A stretch of DNA of 17,815 nt from an uncultured Bacteroides sp. (GCA_900543205.1 UQQM01000035.1:1-17815); one strand, 5' to 3'; numbered from the stretch's first letter, positions 1-6,744 are shown. Numbers and translations: made by a program. The notes: generated by a model from the letters alone, not told the origin.

Positions 1-18
1 GCATACACACGCCAGACC

Positions 19-1044
19 ATGAAGATAAATCTCAACACCCTGAAATATGTGGTCGCGGTAGACAGCCACCGCAACTTCGTGAAAGCCGCAGAGGCCTGCG
101 GGGTCAGCCAGCCGGCGCTCAGCGTCGCGATAAAGAACATGGAAGAAGAGCTGGACACGGTGATATTCGACCGGAATTCCCACCCCGCCAGACCGACACC
201 TTCCGGAGAAAAGATCATCTCCATGGCGAGAGCGACGCTGCGGAGCGCCTCGATGATAGAAGAATTCGTCCTGGGCGAGCGAGGCGGGACTGGCGGCGAA
301 GTCTCCATAGGGACAATCCCCACGGTCGCGCCTTACGTGCTGCCGGGGCTATTCCGGGAAATGCGGGGTTCATGGCCTGATGTCCGCCTGAAAGTATCGG
401 AAATGCGCACGGCCAGCCTGATGGAGAAACTCCGCTCGGACGAAATCGACATCGCGATAATGTCTACTCCGCTAGGACAGAAAGGGCTGCTGGAAATCCC
501 CCTCTACTACGAGAAGTTCTTCGCATACGTATCCCCTTCGGACGAACTGTACGCTCTGGAGGAGATTCCGTCGGAAAAGCTCCCGTCGGAGCGTTTCTGG
601 ATACTGGAAGAAGGACACTGCCTGCGCAGCCAGGTGCTGAACTTCTGCTCAGGAAGCAGACGCTCCCACACGGAATATCAGGCAGGCAGCATCGACACCC
701 TGGTCCGCGTGGTCGACATGAACGGAGGCTACACCGTAATCCCCGAACTGCACCTTCCGTTTCTCGATGTAGAACAGAAGAAAAACATACGGCCAATCGT
801 GAAGCCGGAATCCCGGAAGACCGGCCAGGCGCATAGGCAGTCCGGGGAAGCATCATCCGACCGGGCTGCACCGGACGGAGAAGGACAATGCCCGGCCTGC
901 ATTCCGGTAAGGGAAGTGTCACTGGTCATAAGCGAGCATTTCGTGCGCGAGAGGATGCTGAACGTCATCGCGGACTGCATAAGGAAAATCATTCCCGACA
1001 ATATGACGGACTCCCGCCTCAAACGCTTCGCAATCAGGCTGTAG
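19..1044 (+). CDS. oxyR: OxyR-type LysR-family hydrogen peroxide sensor and transcription regulator
   Basis: The product is a 341-residue LysR-family regulator. The N-terminal winged helix-turn-helix (about residues 4-62) contains FVKAAEACGVSQPALSVAIK, the classical LysR recognition helix region. The effector domain (about 92-320) carries C201 and C210 eight residues apart in HCLRSQVLNFC. This matches the C199/C208 disulfide pair of E. coli OxyR and its HCLRDQAMGFC context, so I assign it as OxyR rather than a generic LysR protein. In the family, peroxide oxidises these cysteines and the protein then activates peroxide-defence genes. The length is about 30 residues above usual. The excess is a hydrophilic stretch near 264-296 that ends in CPAC and interrupts the last part of the effector domain (see the separate repeat entry). 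The ATG at 19 gives the standard LysR N-terminus. The promoter lies outside the window, and no catalase or Dps gene is in view. Confidence 0.88.
   Translation: MKINLNTLKYVVAVDSHRNFVKAAEACGVSQPALSVAIKNMEEELDTVIFDRNSHPARPTPSGEKIISMARATLRSASMIEEFVLGERGGTGGEVSIGTIPTVAPYVLPGLFREMRGSWPDVRLKVSEMRTASLMEKLRSDEIDIAIMSTPLGQKGLLEIPLYYEKFFAYVSPSDELYALEEIPSEKLPSERFWILEEGHCLRSQVLNFCSGSRRSHTEYQAGSIDTLVRVVDMNGGYTVIPELHLPFLDVEQKKNIRPIVKPESRKTGQAHRQSGEASSDRAAPDGEGQCPACIPVREVSLVISEHFVRERMLNVIADCIRKIIPDNMTDSRLKRFAIRL
805..907 (+). repeat. In-frame 99-bp insertion with inverted-repeat ends inside oxyR
   Basis: The segment begins CCGGAAT and ends ATTCCGG, a 7-bp inverted repeat. CCGG occurs at 805-808 and again at 904-907. 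Removing one CCGG plus everything between deletes exactly 99 bp (33 codons). That restores an uninterrupted VKPVREVSLV, which is what the OxyR family shows at this place. The layout therefore resembles a small palindromic element inserted in frame with a 4-bp target duplication, but I see no second copy in the window. An alternative is simple growth of a surface loop. The encoded stretch is rich in S, R, G, A and E and adds two cysteines (C291, C294). Confidence 0.45.
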
Positions 1045-1143
1045 GAGGGAACCGGAAAATCATCGCCCGCCGGGTCAGATATAGGGGTGGCTGCAGAACT
1101 CAAGCACCCCCCTCTCCAGAAACAAAATCTCCCGTCGGTGCAA

Positions 1144-1369
1144 TTCAATACAACGGCCCCCGCATGTCAGAAGAATACACCGAACTGTAATAGATATCCC
1201 GGATGAATCCTTTCGGCGTCCGCAGGGTCAGCCCGTTCTCGGAAGTGTAGACGAACTCGTCCCTGTCAGCCTTGCGCCTGGCCGGATACACCTTGCGCAC
1301 AAGGCCGCCGCCAAACAACTCGGTCTCCGTAAAGAAACGGCGCATGGCGACGTCGATATAGAAATCCGG
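1144..1369. repeat. 226-bp direct repeat, copy 1 (partner at 2341-2566)
   Basis: This segment aligns without gaps to 2341-2566. I count about 18 differences, so about 92 percent identity, and there is a central block of about 120 bp with a single difference. It covers the last 74 or so codons and the stop codon of the hypothetical gene at 2342-2710. Identity stops abruptly at the CCGG at 1366-1369, where alkyltransferase sequence begins. Confidence 0.95.
1145..1369 (-). pseudogene. 3' fragment of a paralogue of the hypothetical gene at 2342-2710
   Basis: Read on the minus strand, this encodes PDFYIDVAMRRFFTETELF and onward to DMRGPLY and a stop. It is colinear with the C-terminal 73 residues of the protein at 2342-2710. 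It has no in-frame stop, but its 5' half and start codon are missing because the sequence upstream is the alkyltransferase gene in another frame. It is therefore a gene remnant unless it is expressed through read-through. The lack of stops and the modest divergence suggest a fairly recent event. Confidence 0.8.
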
Positions 1370-1848
1370 TGCTTGGCCTCGATTCCCCCGCCGTAGCCTG
1401 TCAGGGAACGGTCGCTGCCGACCACACGGTGGCAGGGGACGAAAACCGAAAGAGGATTCGCGCCGTTGGCATTGGCGACCGCACGGACAGCCTTCGGCAT
1501 ACCGATGCGCTGCGCAATACTGCCGTAGGAGACCGTCTCCCCGAAAGGGATTTTCAGCAACTCGCCCCATACCGCCTTCTGGAACTCCGTGCCCGCAAAC
1601 AGCAGCGGCAGGTCGAACGCCCGGCGCCTTCCGGCAAAATACTCGTCCAGCTGCCGCGCCGCCTCTTCGGTGACAGGCGACACTTCCTCCACGAAACCCG
1701 CCCGCAGCAGGCTTTCCAGCCGCCTTCTCACACTGCCGTGATGTTTCTCAGCCAGCCAGTCGCAAAGACAGAGCATGTCACCATACGAGCCGAGCAGCAG
1801 GCTGCCGCACGGCGATTCGTATATTCTTGTCCGGATAATGTTCTTCAT
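1228..1848 (-). CDS. ogt: Methylated-DNA--[protein]-cysteine S-methyltransferase with a replaced C-terminus
   Basis: The product belongs to the Ogt/AdaB family, which repairs O6-alkylguanine by irreversible transfer of the alkyl group to a cysteine. The active-site PCHRV lies at 138-142 (C139). The DNA-binding segment SYGSIAQRIGMPKAVRAVAN lies at 107-126, and the usual GYGGGIEAKHR follows at 151-161. Family proteins normally end a few residues later with a leucine-rich helix. Here, after R161, the frame enters the duplicated segment at 1144-1369 in a foreign frame. This adds a 45-residue Cys/Ser/Arg-rich tail that has no family resemblance. The catalytic core is complete, so partial activity is possible, but loss of the last helix could destabilise it. 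A TAACTTTG element lies 29 nt upstream of the ATG. Confidence 0.88.
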   Translation of the reverse strand: MKNIIRTRIYESPCGSLLLGSYGDMLCLCDWLAEKHHGSVRRRLESLLRAGFVEEVSPVTEEAARQLDEYFAGRRRAFDLPLLFAGTEFQKAVWGELLKIPFGETVSYGSIAQRIGMPKAVRAVANANGANPLSVFVPCHRVVGSDRSLTGYGGGIEAKHRISISTSPCAVSLRRPSCLAAALCARCIRPGARLTGTSSSTLPRTG

Positions 1849-1876
1849 AATCGCTCCCGCCTGCCGCGGGCTCCTG

Positions 1877-1884
1877 CAAAGTTA
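1877..1884 (-). promoter_or_regulatory. Bacteroidota -7 promoter element of the alkyltransferase gene
   Basis: On the minus strand this reads TAACTTTG, a full match to the Bacteroidota TAnnTTTG box. It lies 29 nt before the start codon at 1848. I do not see a TTG at the ideal 19-20 nt distance upstream; the nearest is about 25 nt away, so the -33 half is weak. Confidence 0.55.
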
Positions 1885-1970
1885 ACTTTTTTCGCCGCCA
1901 TATCCGCTCCAAGGCGATGGATTCCGGGATTTTATCCTTATCTTGAAAAGACACTGAAAACCACGAGGCC

Positions 1971-2315
1971 ATGGCAAGCAAATATCATCTGACAATCCGG
2001 GAGCGCTACGAAGACCATAGCGAGGACGAGTTCACTGGCGGCTCCGCCGTATTCTCTGGAGATTACGAGCACAAACTCGACCTTGACACGGCGAAAACCG
2101 GAGAAACCATCAGTGTATCATACCTTACGAGCATCATCATACAATCTGTCACGACGGACCCCCTGACGGTGAAGCTCATCGTCAACCGAGGTGCCAGCAA
2201 TACGCATAAACCGGATTTCCCCGTCTCCGTCACCCCTGACAGCCCGGTGTTCGTCTGGGATCCGCTCAACACCTGCCACAAAACCATAAGCCTGGAGGCC
2301 AAAGAAGGCGAATGA
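1971..2315 (+). CDS. Small hypothetical protein, 114 residues
   Basis: I do not recognise this protein. It starts with ATG at 1971, 122 nt from the divergent alkyltransferase gene, and ends 26 nt before the convergent hypothetical gene. It has no signal peptide and no membrane segment. The pattern is beta-strand rich: alternating hydrophobic stretches such as ISVSYLTSIIIQSV and TVKLIVN, then PVFVWDPLNTCHKTISLEAK. It has acidic ends and a single cysteine. This suggests a small all-beta cytosolic domain. It appears to be a real gene because codon use and amino-acid composition are natural and the opposite frames give low-quality translations. No function can be assigned. Confidence 0.6.
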   Translation: MASKYHLTIRERYEDHSEDEFTGGSAVFSGDYEHKLDLDTAKTGETISVSYLTSIIIQSVTTDPLTVKLIVNRGASNTHKPDFPVSVTPDSPVFVWDPLNTCHKTISLEAKEGE

Positions 2316-2340
2316 CGGCCGGCAAGGCACAGGCGCCCGC

Positions 2341-2566
2341 TTCAATACAGCGGACCGCGCATGTCCGGAGAATACACTGAGCTGCTGTAGACATCCCGGA
2401 TGAATCCTTTCGGCGTCCGCAGGGTCAGCCCGTTCCCGGAAGTGTAGACGAACTCGTCCCTGTCAGCCTTGCGCCTGGCCGGATACACCTTGCGCACAAG
2501 GCCGCCGCCAAACAGCACCGTCTGCGTGAAGAAACGGCGCATGGCGACATCGATATAGAAATCCGG
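2341..2566. repeat. 226-bp direct repeat, copy 2 (partner at 1144-1369)
   Basis: This is the intact-gene copy of the repeat described at 1144-1369. It covers the 3' part of the hypothetical gene, including its stop codon. The copies are in the same orientation and 971 bp apart, so recombination between them would delete most of the alkyltransferase gene and the small hypothetical gene. Confidence 0.95.
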
Positions 2567-2710
2567 CATCTGGCAGAATATGACCCCGAGACGTATCTCG
2601 ACCGCCCCGTCCACCGTTTCCTCGACCAGTGCCCAGGACAGCTTGCGGCTCTCCGGTATATGGAAATAATACCTGATGAACGCCAGAGTGTTGTAATTCA
2701 GATTGCTCAT
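2342..2710 (-). CDS. Hypothetical protein, 122 residues, parent of a partial duplicate
   Basis: No family is recognised. The ATG at 2710 lies 17 nt after the corrected stop of the oxidoreductase gene, so this gene may be the last of the ABC/GntR operon. The protein is soluble-looking, with no signal peptide or membrane helix. The N-terminal part (NYNTLAFIRYYFHIPESRKL) is aromatic-rich. The middle (EIRLGVIFCQMPDFYIDVAMRRF) looks like beta-alpha structure, and the C-terminus is basic, then Ser/Tyr-rich, ending DMRGPLY. The C-terminal 73 residues are duplicated at 1145-1369. That this part was copied and stayed open suggests the family occurs in multiple copies in the genome, which is inference. 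Confidence 0.65.
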   Translation of the reverse strand: MSNLNYNTLAFIRYYFHIPESRKLSWALVEETVDGAVEIRLGVIFCQMPDFYIDVAMRRFFTQTVLFGGGLVRKVYPARRKADRDEFVYTSGNGLTLRTPKGFIRDVYSSSVYSPDMRGPLY

Positions 2711-2727
2711 GACGAAAACTTATATAA

Positions 2728-3307
2728 TCAGAAATTCCTGCAGATATCCAGACCTTCCCTGACTGCGGCGGCTATCCGTGCATCCACCTCCCCGGGAGTG
2801 CTGTAGTCGAGGTTCTCCGCAGCAACGGTAATCACCTCTCCACAGCCCCAGAGCGCGGAAAGGGCCTTCAGATAGGGGGGTCGCAGCCTCCAGGGGGTCG
2901 CCCGTGCGCACATTCATGCCGCGCGTCGTGACGTAGAGCAGCTTCTCGCTGCGGCACAGGCCCTCGAAATGCGTACCGCTGTCCTTGAAGGTAATGTTGT
3001 AGAGCGACATGTTCTCTATGAACACCTTGAGTATCGCCGGGAAGCTCATGTCCCAGAACGGCGCCGCAATCACTATCCTGTCCGCACCGGCAAGCCGCCT
3101 CGCAAGAGCGACCGTCTCTTCCGGAACATACCCCGAACTGCGTTCCGCGAGCACCCGCCGCCCGACCGCAGCATAATCCTCTCCGTCCAGCCGGACGGTC
3201 TCGATTTCATACCTCTTTCCCAGTTCCGCCACCAGCGGCTCCAGTACCCTGCGCGTGCGCGAATCCCCGTCACGCATGCAGGCGTCTATGACCATAAGTT
3301 TACGCAT
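2728..3307 (-). CDS. Flavodoxin-fold NAD(P)H oxidoreductase (azoreductase/quinone reductase type), frameshifted
   Basis: The protein starts MRKLMVIDACMRDGDSRTRR, the first beta strand and phosphate-binding loop of the FMN-dependent NAD(P)H:quinone/azoreductase family. ADRIVIAAPFWDMSFPAILK is the conserved flavin-binding strand-loop, followed by LLYVTTRGM. After GDPLEAATP the frame breaks. The natural continuation, YLKALSALWGCGEVITVAAE to EGLDICRNF, lies one base out of phase. The cause is a run of six C (plus-strand G at 2875-2880) where five would keep the frame, giving about 192 residues. As written, the ribosome would instead make a 195-residue protein ending at 2720 with a nonsense C-terminal quarter. 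A sequencing error, a true mutation or slippage are all possible. The ATG overlaps the GntR stop by 8 nt, indicating translational coupling. Family members reduce quinones, azo compounds or nitroaromatics in the cytosol. Confidence 0.8.
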
Positions 3308-3674
3308 TATCGTTTTCTTCTGAATTTTTCCATTTCTGCTCCACGATATCCATAGGAATGCCCAGCAGCCGCATCTGCCTGAACAGTTCGGGCAGCCGCT
3401 CGTCCATGAACTCTCTCCTGCGGTCCGCAAGTATGAGCTCCCGGGCCCGCTCCGACACGAAATAGCCCATCCCGCGCCGGGTATAGACTATCTCGCGCCG
3501 CACGAGCTGGTCGTACGCGCGCACCACGGTGTTCGTGTTGACCTCCAGCTGCTCCGAAAGCTCCCGCACGCTCGGTATCCTGTCCCCGGGGCCATAGCGC
3601 CCGGAGAGTATGCCGTCGCAGATTCTCTCGTACATCTGCAGGTAGATCGCCTTGTCCTGTCTGAAGTCAGTCAT
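3300..3674 (-). CDS. YtrA-type GntR-family transcription repressor
   Basis: This 124-residue protein has the GntR winged helix at about 8-75. Motifs include IYLQMYERICDGILSGRYGPGDRIPSVRELSEQLEVNTNTVVRAYDQL (shown here as the span from residue 10 to 57) and the wing YTRRGMGYFV. There is no large effector domain, only a helical tail of about 45 residues, which is typical of the short YtrA subfamily. Those proteins dimerise and repress linked ABC transporter operons, often responding to cell-envelope antibiotics. The gene overlaps the upstream permease by 8 nt and the downstream oxidoreductase by 8 nt, so it is made with them. The palindrome at 5190-5223 is its likely operator. Confidence 0.9.
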   Translation of the reverse strand: MTDFRQDKAIYLQMYERICDGILSGRYGPGDRIPSVRELSEQLEVNTNTVVRAYDQLVRREIVYTRRGMGYFVSERARELILADRRREFMDERLPELFRQMRLLGIPMDIVEQKWKNSEENDNA

Positions 3675-4368
3675 TCTCCCTCACGTCCATTTCGAGCCTC
3701 CTGAACAGCCTGTACGACTGCACAATGAATATCAGCATCAGCGTCAGGGAGACGCACGCGGTCACGATGCGCGCCGACGGCCTGTCTATTATCCCGAGAG
3801 CCCTCAGGACCGTCGGGAACAGCAGGAAGCAGACGAGACCGGCGAGCTGGCCGAAGAAGACCAGCTTGGAATGCCTGCGCTTCGAAGCGCTCCTGGAATA
3901 CAGCAGAACCCATATTATCAGCGGCAGCATGAACATCGCCCCCACGAGGCCGGCAGCGTCGAAGCCCTCCCTGAAATACAGCAGAGTCAGCGAAGGTTCA
4001 TTGAAGAACGACAGCAGCGTGAAGAAAGCCGAACCCACAAGCACCGACAGCGCGAGGAACATCACGCTCAGCAGCAGGGAGTTCACGAAAACCGACACAT
4101 ACTTCTCCGCCGGGCTGGCCGGGACCATCATCCTGTATGCCACCAGGTCGCTGAAGAAAGCCACCGAGGCGACGAAGGAGCACGCCACCATCATCCTTTC
4201 GGCCACGCTCACGCTCTCCCCCTCCTCTCCGAAAATCAGCGAGAACAGGCATATCACCAGAACAGCTGCCGCACCCACCCGCAGCGTTCTGCCGATGTTC
4301 CGACCGTACATCTCCACCATCTGCAGACGGCAGAAAAGCATCATCCTCCTGAAACTGAAAGCCTCCAT
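3667..4368 (-). CDS. ABC transporter permease-like membrane protein, six predicted helices
   Basis: The product is a 233-residue hydrophobic protein with six likely membrane helices near residues 30-47, 60-76, 93-121, 138-157, 169-188 and 202-219. It ends in a short charged tail. No strong family motif is recognised. Its position directly after the ATPase and before a YtrA-type regulator supports the membrane partner of an ABC-2-like exporter. A GTG lies one codon upstream, but the ATG at 4368 overlaps the ATPase stop as TGATG, the usual coupling arrangement, so I use it. Substrate is unknown; in related operons these transporters export or sense envelope-active compounds. Confidence 0.8.
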   Translation of the reverse strand: MEAFSFRRMMLFCRLQMVEMYGRNIGRTLRVGAAAVLVICLFSLIFGEEGESVSVAERMMVACSFVASVAFFSDLVAYRMMVPASPAEKYVSVFVNSLLLSVMFLALSVLVGSAFFTLLSFFNEPSLTLLYFREGFDAAGLVGAMFMLPLIIWVLLYSRSASKRRHSKLVFFGQLAGLVCFLLFPTVLRALGIIDRPSARIVTACVSLTLMLIFIVQSYRLFRRLEMDVREND

Positions 4369-5177
4369 CACTCTATTCCTCCATTGATTACAGCGTTGAA
4401 CAGCATATCCATGGGAATCCCGCTCTCGCAGGCGTCGTCGTTTCTCCTGAGCACCCTGTACCCTTCCGCACAGCTCTCGGCATAGACCGCGCCTTCGGCA
4501 GAAGACGAAATTCCGTAGGAATACCTGTGCGAAAGTTCGTCTACGGAAGCGCTGAACAATGTGCCGTCGTTCCTGAGCACCATCACGTCGGAGACGATCC
4601 TGTCGACATCGGACATCACGTGCGTGGAAACCACCACCGACTGGCCGTCATCCAGATGCCTCATCAGCAGCCTGCGGAACATTCCGCGCGAAGGCAGGTC
4701 CATGCCGTTCAGCGGCTCGTCCAGCAGCATGAGCTTCGCGCCCAGCGAGAGCAGGAAGCTCAACATGAACTTGTGCCTGTTTCCGAGCGACAGTTGCTCG
4801 AGGCTCCGGGTGCCCGGGTCTATGCCGAACTCCTTGAGGCAGTCGTCCAGCACGGCACGGCTGAAACGGGGATAGAACACGGAATTGAGCGAAACGAACT
4901 TCTCCAGGCTCTCGTTGCGCAGCTCGAACTCGGCCGGCATGAAGACCACGTCCTGAAGCGTCTCCACCTTCCTGTCCGCGACATTCTCCCCTCCGCAAAG
5001 GATTTCACCCTTCTTCGGGAACAGCAGCCCCGCCATCAGTTTGAGCAGAGTGCTCTTCCCGGCCCCGTTGAGCCCGAGCAGTCCGTATATCCTGCCGTCC
5101 CCGACGGCGGCCGAAGCATCCCTGATCACGGTCTGGCCGTATTCATACCAGTACCATACATCCTTCAATTCAGTCAT
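4368..5177 (-). CDS. ABC transporter ATP-binding protein
   Basis: This 269-residue ATPase has Walker A GLNGAGKST (35-43), an altered signature LSLGNRHK (129-136) where LSGGQ is usual, Walker B LMLLDEP (149-155), a D-loop GMD and the H-loop STH (184-186). The glutamine of the Q-loop is not obvious in FMPAEFEL. These departures are common in the YtrB/CcmA-like exporter ATPases. The reading frame is open upstream to 5312, but the ATG at 5177 (MTELKDVWYW) gives the normal N-terminus. It also lies downstream of the promoter, so the longer form is rejected. It energises the permease encoded immediately after it. Confidence 0.92.
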   Translation of the reverse strand: MTELKDVWYWYEYGQTVIRDASAAVGDGRIYGLLGLNGAGKSTLLKLMAGLLFPKKGEILCGGENVADRKVETLQDVVFMPAEFELRNESLEKFVSLNSVFYPRFSRAVLDDCLKEFGIDPGTRSLEQLSLGNRHKFMLSFLLSLGAKLMLLDEPLNGMDLPSRGMFRRLLMRHLDDGQSVVVSTHVMSDVDRIVSDVMVLRNDGTLFSASVDELSHRYSYGISSSAEGAVYAESCAEGYRVLRRNDDACESGIPMDMLFNAVINGGIE

Positions 5178-5189
5178 ATCATTATGCCT

Positions 5190-5223
5190 TTTGTACTGTA
5201 CCACCGTAGCGATACAGTACAAA
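5190..5223. promoter_or_regulatory. Inverted-repeat operator, likely target of the operon's GntR repressor
   Basis: TTTGTACTGTA (5190-5200) and TACAGTACAAA (5213-5223) are perfect 11-bp inverted arms separated by 12 bp. The repeat overlaps the -7 box and the expected transcription start of the promoter at 5220-5249. A YtrA-type repressor encoded in the same operon would block polymerase here and thus control its own synthesis. The two-fold symmetry with TGTA/TACA core ends resembles known YtrA-type sites. Binding itself is inferred. Confidence 0.8.
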
Positions 5224-5249
5224 GGTAATGATAAAAAACAGAAAAGCAA
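5220..5249 (-). promoter_or_regulatory. Promoter of the ABC-GntR-oxidoreductase operon
   Basis: On the minus strand a TTG (5249-5247) is followed after exactly 19 nt by TACCTTTG (5227-5220). This is an ideal Bacteroidota housekeeping promoter (TTG, N19, TAnnTTTG). The -33 TTG lies 5 nt after the glutamine synthetase stop codon, and the predicted start is about 35 nt before the ATPase ATG. Confidence 0.8.
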
Positions 5250-5253
5250 GAAG

Positions 5254-6717
5254 CTACCCGCAATAATAATATTCCGCCACGAGCCGCGCCTCCAGCTTCG
5301 GGTCGGCCGCAAGCCGCTGCCGCAGGTCGCCGTCGCCGTAATCCCGCAGTTTCTTCAGCACGCCGTCGACCATCAGCGGGGAGAATATGCCGTCCCGCTC
5401 ATAGATTCCGCGCTGACATTCAAGCCGGGCGGCAGATTCCGCACATGAGCCGGGAAGCTGGTCGAGAGCCGCCGCACGGGCTTCGCCGGCCTTCTTGTGT
5501 ATGTCCACGTCGATGTAGGTGCGCTCCGCAACCGCGTCCGCATCCGGCATCTCCAGCCCGTACATGCAGGCTACGCAGAGCGCGGAAAGCAGCTGGTAGA
5601 TGTCTGCGGAGCAGTCCGCCGAGCGTATTTCGAAGGTCTGCTTCGACACGCCGGGATTCGCGGGCACAGAGCTGTCGGGGCCGTTCACCTCAGCGAACAT
5701 GTCGCCGCCGCCCGTCCAGCCGAGAGGCACCCTCACGAGCACGGAGCGGTTCCTGTCGCCCCAGCATACGCTCGTAGGCGCCTCCTGATGGGGCACGAGC
5801 CGCAGGTAGGACACAGGGTTCGCGTTTCCGAACGCGGTTATCGAAGGTGCGAGCACCATCATGCCGGCAATCGCACGTCTCGCAATCACGGAAAGGCCGC
5901 CGCCGTCATCCACGAGCACGTTCCGGCCATCCTTCATGATTCTCATGTGGATATGCAGGCCGGAGCCGGCCTTGCCTGCGGTAATCTTGGGCGCGAAGCT
6001 CACGTCGAGTCCGTATTCCGCTGCGGTGTTGCGTATTATCCACTTCGCCAGCATGAGCTGGTCGGCGGCGTCCGCCACGTCCACGGGAAGGAACTCGATC
6101 TCGTTCTGCTCGTAGAGCCTTCCGTCGAGCCGGAAATTGCCGACTTCGGAATGTCCGTACTTGATCTTCCCGCCGACTTTCATTATGCGGTGCATGCAGT
6201 CGGTCCTGAAATCGTTGAACTTCGCGAACGGGGCCGACTCATGATAACCTTTCTGGTCGGTCGCCGGATACATCGCGAGGGCTTCGTCCTCGGGCGCGGA
6301 CACATAGAACTCCAGCTCGCCCATGGCCTGGAACTCCATGCCCGTCCTCCTGCGGAACGCGTCGCGGGCCTTCAGCAGCGTATATTCCGGAGAACAGTCC
6401 AGCCTGCGTCCGTCCTTGTCGAGGAAGGCGCAGAGGAAGCAGGCCGTCGGAAGCTCCGCGAAGGGGTCGAGGAACATGGTCCCGAGCCTCGGAATCACAT
6501 AGAGGTCGCTGTTGCCGGCCTCTATGAAGGGGAAGAGGCTCGAACCGTCCACCCTCTCTCCGAACCTGAGGACCGACAGCAGGTAGTCCTCGTCATTCAC
6601 GGTGAAATTAAGGGTCTTCAGCCTGCCGTCGGCGGCAGGATACATGAAATTCACCATCTCGATTCCGCTGGACTTGATGTAGTCCGCGACTTCGCGCAAA
6701 GATTTCTGTTTATCCAT
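5254..6717 (-). CDS. Glutamine synthetase family protein
   Basis: This 487-residue protein has the beta-grasp N-domain and the catalytic domain of type I glutamine synthetases. Key sites are GELEFY (133-138, metal ligands E134/E136), HSEVGNFR (189-196), EQNEIEF (203-209), GSGLHIHM (251-258, the conserved His loop) and NRSVLVRVP (323-331, close to the family NRSAxIRIP). FEIRSADCSADIYQLL (362-377) replaces the canonical R-F-PDPSANPY block, and no adenylylation tyrosine site is evident. It could make glutamine from glutamate, ammonia and ATP, or be a gamma-glutamyl ligase acting on another amine. I choose the ATG at 6717 over a TTG four codons earlier. It follows the lipoprotein gene after 27 nt, so co-transcription is likely. 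Confidence 0.85.
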   Translation of the reverse strand: MDKQKSLREVADYIKSSGIEMVNFMYPAADGRLKTLNFTVNDEDYLLSVLRFGERVDGSSLFPFIEAGNSDLYVIPRLGTMFLDPFAELPTACFLCAFLDKDGRRLDCSPEYTLLKARDAFRRRTGMEFQAMGELEFYVSAPEDEALAMYPATDQKGYHESAPFAKFNDFRTDCMHRIMKVGGKIKYGHSEVGNFRLDGRLYEQNEIEFLPVDVADAADQLMLAKWIIRNTAAEYGLDVSFAPKITAGKAGSGLHIHMRIMKDGRNVLVDDGGGLSVIARRAIAGMMVLAPSITAFGNANPVSYLRLVPHQEAPTSVCWGDRNRSVLVRVPLGWTGGGDMFAEVNGPDSSVPANPGVSKQTFEIRSADCSADIYQLLSALCVACMYGLEMPDADAVAERTYIDVDIHKKAGEARAAALDQLPGSCAESAARLECQRGIYERDGIFSPLMVDGVLKKLRDYGDGDLRQRLAADPKLEARLVAEYYYCG

Positions 6718-6744
6718 ATCTGTCTTCAAGTTAGAATCTCTGTC

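Noticed and set aside
1075..1120. GGGGTG/CACCCC hairpin after oxyR as a terminator
   Set aside because: The arms are short with a long loop, and no T-tract follows on either strand.
1939..1945. TATCTTG as a promoter for the small hypothetical gene at 1971
   Set aside because: It matches the -7 consensus only in part and has no TTG at the proper distance.
3652..4485. Plus-strand open frame of 277 codons, His/Gln/Glu-rich
   Set aside because: It is antisense to the permease, whose six hydrophobic helices and operon overlaps show the real coding strand.
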